A stretch of DNA of 64,000 nt from Treponema sp. (lineage in GTDB: Bacteria > Spirochaetota > Spirochaetia > Treponematales > Breznakiellaceae). The notes under the pieces are model-generated. The model ran no database searches, was not told the DNA's origin, and saw nothing but the letters and a program-made list of their open reading frames with translations. How positions within the stretch are numbered: the first letter of the stretch is position 1; the number at the start of each line of letters is the position of its first letter. Made by a program: the position numbers and the translations under genes. The stretch lies in contig JAIRQN010000106.1 of assembly GCA_031256445.1 (NCBI GenBank), positions 31,897-95,896 on the forward strand, written 5' to 3'. Of this stretch, positions 31,088 through 39,214 are shown piece after piece.

Positions 31088-33807
31088 GTAATACCGAAAC
31101 AGCCGGGACGCCAGCTTTGTCAGAGCAGGCGCAGGCGCTGCTTAAAAGCCTCCAGGAAATGTTGAATGAGGAAAAATGGACCAGAGCTGCCCTGAATAAC
31201 TATTCAACCAGCCAGTTCAAGGAACTGGACGTTATTCTGAAGAACGCGCGCGAAGAGAAGGTTATAGACGATCTGAAAAAGAACTGCGACGAACATTTAA
31301 CGCATACAAGGAACAGCATTATCGCCCTTTATCTTTCGGGTATGGTCGCCCTTTCCCGCCAGATAATAGACGATTCTGCGATAATTAACCTTGTATCGAT
31401 ATTTCTGGATAACCATAAATGGAGCATTGTAAAATATCTTTGCGAAAGGATTCTGGATTACGGAGAATCAAAGTTCGCGCTGCGCACGCTTGCTGACTGC
31501 CATAAAAACGACAACGAAGAAGAGCTTGTTTTTTCCGTCTGGGAAAGGCTTGTCAAGGTTGATTTTGAGGAAGCAGACATCGCCAAAGCCCTTGCTGAGC
31601 ATTACGAGAAACTCGGCAAAAAGGAAATTACCATAGATTACTATAAAAAGGCGCTGCATCGTTACATTAACAAGGCTCATTTCGCCAATGTCCGCGACAT
31701 CTGGGACAAGCTCATCGCGATAAATTTTGAAGACATTGATTTTTTTCTTCATATTCAGAAAAAAATAGCAAAAGGCATAAGCGATGATAAAACCGTAATT
31801 CTTCTTAATGAGCTTTACGCGAAGTACAAGGATATTGATATTGACATCGCGGTGAACATCCTGAAAATTGTTCTTGATTACGACGAAAGGGACGTGCACG
31901 GAAGAAGGGAAATAATCGAATGTTTCAGGAAAAAGTACGCGGATCACAGTCAGTTGGAAGAATATATCCGCATATCAAACCTTTCGCAGAATTACCGCGA
32001 TGTTCACAAGGCAATATCCGATTTTGAAAAACACATTGCCTTTGACAAGGGCAATTTTGTGTATCACCGCACATGGGGAGTTGGACGTATCGCCAGCATT
32101 CACGGCGATGAAATCAGCATTGATTTCGCAAAAAAGCGCGGCCATTCAATGTCATTGAAAATGGCTGTTGACGCGCTGCAGACGCTTTCCAAAAACCACA
32201 TATGGGTACTAAAAGCGACCAAAAAAAAGGAAGAATTGCGCGAAAAGGTTAAAAACGACTATGTCTGGACATTAAAAATAATAATTAAAAGTTTTGCCAA
32301 CAACTGCGACATGAAAAGAATTAAAGCGGAACTTTCTCCTTCCCTTCTTTCAGCCGGAGAATGGTCAACATGGAGCGGCAAGGCGCGGGATATTCTTAAA
32401 ACCAATCCTGAATTCGGGGTAAGCTCTGACAATAACGAGGTATATATCGTCCGCGACAGGCCGATCAGCGTATCGGAAAAGCTGTACAATGAATTTAACG
32501 CGCAAAGACATTTCTTTGACCGCGTATCCGCTATCCGCGATTATGCCAACAATAAAAACACGGATCCTGATTCTGAATATTTTACAGAGATGATTTCGTA
32601 TTTTACGGCGTTTTTGCGCGGCGCAAATACCGAACAGTCTGTCGCCTCCTATCTGCTTATCAATGAATTATCGTCCAATAAAAGTTACGCTTACCTTAAA
32701 TCCGCAATAACGGTAGATTTCGCCGAAATTTTCGCCGGTATCAGCAGTCTTCCGGCATTATTCAAAAATCTGAAAGACTCAAAACTAAGGGAAGAATTCT
32801 TTATAAACATCAAGCTATTCATAACAGAATGGCCCGATATTTACGTTAAACTCTTCCCGTATACGCTGATTTCCTCAATTACAAAGGATATAGAAAACGC
32901 CGGTTACGAGGATAAGCTGACTGTTATGTGCAACGACTGTTTTGATCATTTCCGCGAAAACCGGGAAGCGGTAGTCTGGCTGTATAAAAATTCCAGAGAT
33001 ACAAGCTGGTTTAAAAATACCAATATAAATTACGAAAAACAGCTGATTACCCTTATCCATATCCTGGATATTACATACCGTGATATTGAAAATCACAAGG
33101 ATACGCCGGAAAACAGAAAAATAAACAAACAGGTTTATAATATCCTGTTCAAAAACGGCGATCTTACCGCTTTTATTGACAATGCCGACGAAGATACAAT
33201 AATAAGAATTTTTACCTTTATAAACGACATAAGGGATTTGGATCCGCAGGATAAACTGAATCTGCGCTCGAGAATAATTGATAAACATCCTGAATTTAAA
33301 TTCTTCGGAGACGCGGAAAAGAAAGTCACAAGAGGGCTTATGGTTACTCTTGTCATGTATGAAGAGAAACAAAGGCAGCTTTCGTTAATTATCAGCGAAG
33401 AAATTCCGGCCAACTCCAAGGAAATTGAGTATGCTCTTTCTTTGGGCGATTTAAGGGAAAACGCCGAGTACAAGGCGGCAAAAGAAAAACAGGAACAGCT
33501 TAACTCCCAGATCGCGAAACTTAAGGAAGATATTGAAAGAGCGCAGATTTTTGATCCGCAGTCCGTAAATACCGCCAGGGTTTCCTTTGGCACAAAAGTC
33601 GCCCTGCGCAATAATACATCGGGACAGCGTGAAGAGTTTACAATTCTGGGTCCCTGGGAATCCGATCCAAATAACAATATTATTTCCTATCTTTCTCCTT
33701 TCGGCAGTGCTATAATTAATAAGACGGCCGGGCAGGAATTTGAATTTGTCATTAATAATGAGAAGGTTTCTTACATGGTTGAAGATATTACGCCGGCAAA
33801 GATTTAA
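31084..33807 (+). CDS. greA: Large spirochaete-type GreA: helical-repeat N-terminus, CarD/Tudor-like segment, GreA C-terminus
   Basis: C-terminus IEYALSLGDLRENAEYKAAKEKQEQLNSQIAKLKEDIERAQIFDPQ is the GreA coiled coil with its DLRENAEY tip, followed by a GreA C-terminal domain; a repeat-like region of about 700 aa precedes it. Confidence 0.88.
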   Translation: MSNTETAGTPALSEQAQALLKSLQEMLNEEKWTRAALNNYSTSQFKELDVILKNAREEKVIDDLKKNCDEHLTHTRNSIIALYLSGMVALSRQIIDDSAIINLVSIFLDNHKWSIVKYLCERILDYGESKFALRTLADCHKNDNEEELVFSVWERLVKVDFEEADIAKALAEHYEKLGKKEITIDYYKKALHRYINKAHFANVRDIWDKLIAINFEDIDFFLHIQKKIAKGISDDKTVILLNELYAKYKDIDIDIAVNILKIVLDYDERDVHGRREIIECFRKKYADHSQLEEYIRISNLSQNYRDVHKAISDFEKHIAFDKGNFVYHRTWGVGRIASIHGDEISIDFAKKRGHSMSLKMAVDALQTLSKNHIWVLKATKKKEELREKVKNDYVWTLKIIIKSFANNCDMKRIKAELSPSLLSAGEWSTWSGKARDILKTNPEFGVSSDNNEVYIVRDRPISVSEKLYNEFNAQRHFFDRVSAIRDYANNKNTDPDSEYFTEMISYFTAFLRGANTEQSVASYLLINELSSNKSYAYLKSAITVDFAEIFAGISSLPALFKNLKDSKLREEFFINIKLFITEWPDIYVKLFPYTLISSITKDIENAGYEDKLTVMCNDCFDHFRENREAVVWLYKNSRDTSWFKNTNINYEKQLITLIHILDITYRDIENHKDTPENRKINKQVYNILFKNGDLTAFIDNADEDTIIRIFTFINDIRDLDPQDKLNLRSRIIDKHPEFKFFGDAEKKVTRGLMVTLVMYEEKQRQLSLIISEEIPANSKEIEYALSLGDLRENAEYKAAKEKQEQLNSQIAKLKEDIERAQIFDPQSVNTARVSFGTKVALRNNTSGQREEFTILGPWESDPNNNIISYLSPFGSAIINKTAGQEFEFVINNEKVSYMVEDITPAKI

Positions 33808-33824
33808 ATAAAGCAGGGGTTAAT

Positions 33825-35576
33825 ATGAAAAGAAACGTAATAGCTTTATTACTGATAATAAGCGCGGTTTTTTGCATATACGGGCAGAGCACGTCCCCGG
33901 TCGATCTTGTACTGCTGCTGGATACATCATCAGCCATGAGTTCTTCATTTGACAAAGTGAACGATTACATAACCGGCGCTTTTCTTTCTGAGTTTTTAAG
34001 GATAGGAGATACATTTCACTTAATTACATTTTCCGGCGCGTCAAAACTGGATGCCGCCCGCAGGATCAACTCAAGAGGAGATGTAGAGACGATTATCGGA
34101 CGGATGCTGCTCCAATACCCTGTAGAAAACGGCAGCAATCCCGCAGCCGCGATAAATTTCACAGAACAGTATATCTCTGCCCTGCCCGTTCGCCAGAAAA
34201 AAGTTGTCATGATAAGCGTAAGCGATGCGGCTGCCGCGGCCAACGCCGCAAAACCCGGATTTAGTTCAAAAAACGCTACGCTGGATTTTGTTTCTGTTAC
34301 TCCGGGTCAGGCATTGGCAAATCTTCCGTCTTCCGGCCGCCCAAGACCGGCAGGTTCCGCCGCTCAAACTGCCGCGGCGCCTGTTTCCCCGGCGCGGCCT
34401 GTGTCGCCTGTTGCGCCCGCTCCACCGGCTCCTGCCCCGCAGACTGCTGCACCCGCTTCTCAGGCTCCTGCGCCGCAGACTGCCGCTCCTGCGCCCGTCG
34501 TACCAGCTCCTGCGCCGGTAACTACTGCTCCGCTCCAGTCAACCGTACCTTCGGATACATCCCCTGCACAGACCTCAGCGGCTTCTTCCCCGCAGGTTCC
34601 AGCCCAGAGAGCCGAATCAACCGCGCAAGAGCCGCCGCGTCAGCCAGAACCTCAGCCGAATCTAAAGGATGAAGGTCCTGACACGCAAACGCCTTCCACG
34701 GAAATTGCAAACGGCGCATCCGAAAAGAAACCGGCGGACAGCGGAAAAAGTTCCGGTACAGCAAAAGCATCGGTGAAACCTGAAAAAATAAAGAAAGCAG
34801 ATTCATCGCTGGATTTTTCTTTTCTTTTAATAATTGGATTGATAATTCTCGCTCTTTTAATTTTGGGTCTTATAATATTTTTCGTTCTGCGCAGATTGGG
34901 TTCAAGCCCTGGCCGCGTAATGGCTGAAGCGGCAAAAGGCGCCAGAGCCGGTGAAAAAGCTCCTGCAAGCGCGGCGCATCCTGCGGCTTCAAAACCTGTA
35001 ACGAAACCTCCCGAGCAATATGCGGCGAAATCTCCCGCGCAAAGCGCAGTCAAGTCTCCCGCACAAAACACAGCGAAGCCTCCAGCGCAGTTTGCCGATC
35101 ACAGCAAGGATCTTGCAAGCTACGCGGCGGCTCAGTCAAGACAGCGGACATCGCCATATTCGGACCGGCACAAAAAAACTGACATTGCACCCGCGCAGAT
35201 CAATCCCGCCGGCCCTCTCCTGTTAAATCTTTTTGTTGAGGATCAAAATACCGCTATTGGCAAAAGAAATATTCACTCGCTGAAATCAGGCTACAGCCTT
35301 ACGGTAGGCGGCGGAAAATCGGATTTCCTTATCTTCCTTGTTCCGATACCCGCCAATATCGGAGAAATAAAAAGGAACGGCACTGAATGTACCTTTATTC
35401 CGAAAAAGCCGAAATATTTCCCGGATTTGGGTTCCAGTGAGTTAAAGGACTGCGTAAATAAAACAATCCGCATTATTTCCGACAGGAACTACGAAATGCG
35501 TTTCAGATTTGAGATGTATGAAGATCCGCTTATTGCGCTTAACAGGTTACTCCATTCGGTTAAAGTACCGGGCTGA
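33825..35576 (+). CDS. von Willebrand factor A-domain protein with Pro/Ala-rich linker, TM and C-terminal beta domain
   Basis: Signal peptide; SPVDLVLLLDTSSAMSS (MIDAS-like DxSxS); long PAPAPQTAAPA linker; TM LIIGLIILALLILGLIIFFVL. Confidence 0.75.
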   Translation: MKRNVIALLLIISAVFCIYGQSTSPVDLVLLLDTSSAMSSSFDKVNDYITGAFLSEFLRIGDTFHLITFSGASKLDAARRINSRGDVETIIGRMLLQYPVENGSNPAAAINFTEQYISALPVRQKKVVMISVSDAAAAANAAKPGFSSKNATLDFVSVTPGQALANLPSSGRPRPAGSAAQTAAAPVSPARPVSPVAPAPPAPAPQTAAPASQAPAPQTAAPAPVVPAPAPVTTAPLQSTVPSDTSPAQTSAASSPQVPAQRAESTAQEPPRQPEPQPNLKDEGPDTQTPSTEIANGASEKKPADSGKSSGTAKASVKPEKIKKADSSLDFSFLLIIGLIILALLILGLIIFFVLRRLGSSPGRVMAEAAKGARAGEKAPASAAHPAASKPVTKPPEQYAAKSPAQSAVKSPAQNTAKPPAQFADHSKDLASYAAAQSRQRTSPYSDRHKKTDIAPAQINPAGPLLLNLFVEDQNTAIGKRNIHSLKSGYSLTVGGGKSDFLIFLVPIPANIGEIKRNGTECTFIPKKPKYFPDLGSSELKDCVNKTIRIISDRNYEMRFRFEMYEDPLIALNRLLHSVKVPG

Positions 35577-36903
35577 TTAAAACGCCGTATCCTTTTGCGC
35601 CCGTATAAATGCCGTCTTTTAAAACAAATTTTCCCCTTACAATCGTAGCGCATACAGTTCCCTGTATGTCAAAACCGTCATAAGGACTCGTTTTGCTTTT
35701 TGAGCGCATATTATTAACATTTATTTTACTTTTATTTTTCATGTCCACAATTGTAAAATCGGCATCCGCTCCGGGCAGCAGGTTTCCTTTTTGCGGGTAC
35801 ACATTCCAGATTTTTGCCGGTGCTTCGCTTGCAAGACGGACAAATTCGTTAATGCTGATTTCTCCTTTGTTAACCTCGTTTAACATAAGGGTAACAAATG
35901 TTTCAGTACCGCATAACCCCGCCGGCGCTTCCCATAAAGGAAGCTGTTTTTCATTAACAGTATGCGGAGCGTGGTCGCTTGCGAGCATGTCTATTGTACC
36001 TGTTTTTACAGCGTCCCAAAGAGCTTTGCGGTCTTCTGCGCTTCGGATCGGCGGGTATACTTTATGCGCTAAATCCTGGCCTGTATCAAACAACAGGTAA
36101 TGGGGGCAGGTTTCCGCTGTCACATTAACGCCTTTCCTTTTCGCTTCGGCAATTATAGCGGCGCCGTCTTTTGAAGTTACATGGTGAATATGTATCTTTG
36201 TTCCTGTATACCGCGCAAAACAGATTGCCGTTTGAATTGCCAGAACCTCCGAAAAAACCGGTCTTGCTTCTGACAGCAGCCTGCTTTCGCTTAAATTTTC
36301 AACTGTTTTGAATATAGAGGTATAATACGCGTTTAAATCCCCTGTTTCCGCATGAAACCCTACGCGCATACCAAGGCTTTCGCATATTTTTGCCTGCCTG
36401 GCAAGAACTGAAGCTGAAGGAGCCGCGATACCGCCGGTTGACGTTCCAAGAAATACCTTAAATCCAAACGCTCCCGCTCTTGTTAAATCTTCAACTTGCG
36501 AAGAATTGTCATTTGCCAGAAGCGCGAAAAGCGCGAAATCAATGCATGATTTTTCCTTAGCAAGTTTTATTTTTTCCTTAAAGAGTTCCGCGGTTGATGT
36601 AACAGGCAGCGTATTGGGCATATCAGCCGCGAGGGTAATGCCGCCAAAAGCCGCCGCGATGCTTCCTGTTTCAAAATCTTCCTTTTCCGTCAATCCGGGA
36701 TCGCGAAAATGAACATGCGCGTCTATAATGCCGGGCAGGATATGTTTGCCCCTAGCGTCATAAATTTCACCGGCTGTATCCGTATCATTAATGGCTGAAT
36801 TTCCAGCGAGGATTATTTTACCGTCTTTTACAGCGATACCGCCCTGAAGGCTTTCTTTTGGAGTAACAAGAGTTCCGTTCTTGATTAGTAAATCGTAATG
36901 CAT
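35560..36903 (-). CDS. pyrC: Dihydroorotase/allantoinase family amidohydrolase
   Basis: DAHVHFRDPGLTEKEDFETGSIAAAFGGITLAADMPNTLPVT; MLASDHAPH; neighbours comF-like and uraA fit pyrimidine metabolism. Allantoinase cannot be excluded. Confidence 0.8.
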   Translation of the reverse strand: MHYDLLIKNGTLVTPKESLQGGIAVKDGKIILAGNSAINDTDTAGEIYDARGKHILPGIIDAHVHFRDPGLTEKEDFETGSIAAAFGGITLAADMPNTLPVTSTAELFKEKIKLAKEKSCIDFALFALLANDNSSQVEDLTRAGAFGFKVFLGTSTGGIAAPSASVLARQAKICESLGMRVGFHAETGDLNAYYTSIFKTVENLSESRLLSEARPVFSEVLAIQTAICFARYTGTKIHIHHVTSKDGAAIIAEAKRKGVNVTAETCPHYLLFDTGQDLAHKVYPPIRSAEDRKALWDAVKTGTIDMLASDHAPHTVNEKQLPLWEAPAGLCGTETFVTLMLNEVNKGEISINEFVRLASEAPAKIWNVYPQKGNLLPGADADFTIVDMKNKSKINVNNMRSKSKTSPYDGFDIQGTVCATIVRGKFVLKDGIYTGAKGYGVLISPVL

Positions 36904-36957
36904 TTTATTTTAAATATTTTAATACGGTTTCCGCTGATTTTCAATTAATGCTGCCTG

Positions 36958-37671
36958 TTAATTATAAAAAAGGCACAGGCCAAAAACATTCCGCGTTCCC
37001 GCTTCTTTCAGCACAGACGCGCAGGCTTCCATTGTGGAGCCTGTCGTTATCACATCATCAATAATAACTGCCGTTTCAGGCGCTTTTCCTTTTATAAATA
37101 TGCGTCCTTTCATGTTGATGATACGGTCTGTGCGATCAAGCTGTTTTTGCGCTCTGGATTTTCTGCGTTTCAGACACCTGCTCACTGTAAGACCGCGATC
37201 TGTTTTTACCAGCTTTTTTATAAGATAGTCAACTTGATCCCAGCCTGTCTGTTTTATCTTGCCAGGACGCGGCGGAACCGGAACGATCACCGCGTCTTTT
37301 AATTCGCAATTCGCGTTTATTACAGGCGGTATCTTCTCCGCCAGAAAATCAGCTAACCCAGGGTTTTTGCGGAATTTATAAGCTCCAAGAAGTTTCCGGT
37401 ATTTGCCGGTATAGGGAAAAAGCGTCCAAAGACGATTATAGGAGCGTTCTTTTTCATTACGGCATGGAAGGCATAAATCCAGTTCAGAAACAAGAGGCTT
37501 ACCGCAAAAACCGCAGTACGGTCCTGGTATACAGGCAAAAGACGATTGGCAACTACCGCAAAGTCCGTAACGCATTTCATCTGCGTTTATTAAACTTTTT
37601 CCGCACAGGGCGCAGCTCTGGGGAAAAATAAAATTCTTTGCCCAAAAGCAAATTTTTCCAAAAGTATTCAT
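36958..37671 (-). CDS. comF: ComF family phosphoribosyltransferase
   Basis: Cysteine-rich N-terminus (CALCGKSL...CGFCGKPL...CLPC) and PRPP motif AVIIDDVITTGSTMEACASVLKEAG. Confidence 0.88.
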   Translation of the reverse strand: MNTFGKICFWAKNFIFPQSCALCGKSLINADEMRYGLCGSCQSSFACIPGPYCGFCGKPLVSELDLCLPCRNEKERSYNRLWTLFPYTGKYRKLLGAYKFRKNPGLADFLAEKIPPVINANCELKDAVIVPVPPRPGKIKQTGWDQVDYLIKKLVKTDRGLTVSRCLKRRKSRAQKQLDRTDRIINMKGRIFIKGKAPETAVIIDDVITTGSTMEACASVLKEAGTRNVFGLCLFYN

Positions 37672-37726
37672 ACCCTATATTGGGATCGCAGGTAAATATT
37701 GCTTTGGTTTAGTAATAGAAAAAAGA

Positions 37727-37765
37727 AGGGCTGTCAGGGAAGCAGCCGGCTTCCTGAACAGCCCT
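37727..37765 (-). terminator. Rho-independent terminator downstream of uraA
   Basis: Minus strand AGGGCTGTTCAGGAAGC-CGGCT-GCTTCCCTGACAGCCCT followed by TCTTTTTTCT. Confidence 0.85.
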
Positions 37766-37798
37766 CACCATGAATCAATTATAAAAAGAAAACCCTGT

Positions 37799-39076
37799 TT
37801 AATCCTCTTTTGCAGTTTTTGGTACGAGCAGGTTAAGGATAATACCCACAACTGTGGCAAGAGCTACGCCCTGAAGAACAAACTGAAGATTCTGCGTAAT
37901 ATTAAAGGCAAGTATACCGCCGCCGATGCCGATTACCAAAATAACAGAGGTAATAGTCAGGTTGCGTTTGTCTTTGTAATCTACGCCGCTTTCAACAATT
38001 GTACGAAGCCCGCTGGAAGCGATAATTCCAAAGAGCAGCATGGAGATACCGCCAAGAACCGGAGCCGGAATTGTCTGGATTATCGCGCCGAATTTTGTAA
38101 AGAACGAAAGTAAAACAGCTATTACAGCGGCTCCTCCTATGACCCAAACAGAGTAAACGCGGGTAATCGCCATTACGCCGACATTTTCGCTGTATGTGGT
38201 ATTTGGAGGCCCGCCCCAGATTGCCGCCCATGTTGTAGCAAGACCGTCTCCTGTCAATGTGCGGTGCAGTCCGGGGTCCTTATAAAAATCCTTTCCGGTA
38301 ATTTTGCTTGTTACAAGCATATCGCCCAGATGCTCGCAGATTGTCGCAAGCGATACAATTATAAATGTCAGTATCGGGACAAAACTGAACCTGGGAACAT
38401 GAAATGACGGCAGTCCAATCCATGCGGCGTCTTTTACAACCTGGAAATCAATTATCGCGTAAGCGGGGATAAAAGCTCCCATGATGAGCGTAAAAAAATA
38501 ACCGGAGATCAGACCAATCAGGATTGGAATGGTACTGAAAAAACCTTTCAGGAAAATATTCGCGATAACAGTTATGCCAAGCGTAACGCCTGCTATTGAA
38601 AGACAGACAAGGCTGTAGTTTCCCTGAGAGTCGTTCATTGCCATGTTCATAGCGACAGGCGCAAGGCAAAGACCGATTACGATTATTACAGAGCCGATGA
38701 CAACCGGAGGAAGAGCTATATCCAGCCATCTTGTACCGGTAATGCGGATTATTGCCGCGATAACGCAGTAGAACAAACCGGCAATCATTGCGCCGCCAAG
38801 TGCGTAAGGAACGCCGTACGCCGCCGAGACGGCGATCAGCGGAGGAATAAACGAAAATGAAGAACCCAGAAAGGCCGGAACCTTCGCGCTGGTACAGAGA
38901 ATGAAGATTAATGTGCCGGTACCCGCTGTAAAAAGCGCGGTAGACGGACTTAATCCCGTTAGAATTGGAACAAGAATTGTCGCTCCGAACATTGCGAATA
39001 CATGCTGAAAAGAGAGCGGAATCCATGCTGAAACTGCCGGTTTGTCCTGCGGCATCAGCATTACTTTTTGAGCCAT
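37799..39076 (-). CDS. uraA: Uracil permease (NCS2 family)
   Basis: Polytopic protein with NCS2 hallmarks (QHVFAMFGATILVPILTGLSPSTALFTAGTGTL; ATICEHLGDMLVTSKITGKDF; GLATTWAAIWGGPPNTTYSENVGVMAITRVYS). Confidence 0.95.
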   Translation of the reverse strand: MAQKVMLMPQDKPAVSAWIPLSFQHVFAMFGATILVPILTGLSPSTALFTAGTGTLIFILCTSAKVPAFLGSSFSFIPPLIAVSAAYGVPYALGGAMIAGLFYCVIAAIIRITGTRWLDIALPPVVIGSVIIVIGLCLAPVAMNMAMNDSQGNYSLVCLSIAGVTLGITVIANIFLKGFFSTIPILIGLISGYFFTLIMGAFIPAYAIIDFQVVKDAAWIGLPSFHVPRFSFVPILTFIIVSLATICEHLGDMLVTSKITGKDFYKDPGLHRTLTGDGLATTWAAIWGGPPNTTYSENVGVMAITRVYSVWVIGGAAVIAVLLSFFTKFGAIIQTIPAPVLGGISMLLFGIIASSGLRTIVESGVDYKDKRNLTITSVILVIGIGGGILAFNITQNLQFVLQGVALATVVGIILNLLVPKTAKED

Positions 39077-39150
39077 TTAAATTACCTCCGGGGATTCAGT
39101 ATACAATATTCCAAAATTAATGGGAACAGGGCGTATTCGCAAATTATGTA

Positions 39151-39214
39151 TGACTGCGCTCGTCCGGTCATGCCGAGTAAACTCGGTCACGACTCTCACT
39201 TCGCTTGTCAATCA
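39151..39214 (-). repeat. Dispersed palindromic repeat family B, copy A
   Basis: Minus strand TTGATTGACAAGCGAAGTGAGAGTCGTGACCGAGTTTACTCGGCATGACCGGACGAGCGCAGTCA, near-identical to the copy at 63845. Confidence 0.9.

Noticed and set aside
33135-33677. 180 aa minus-strand ORF
   Set aside because: Fully antisense to the well-supported greA coding region; no recognisable motifs.
34330-35100. Tandem DNA repeats in the vWA gene as a mobile or noncoding repeat
   Set aside because: Explained by the low-complexity Pro/Ala-rich protein linker.
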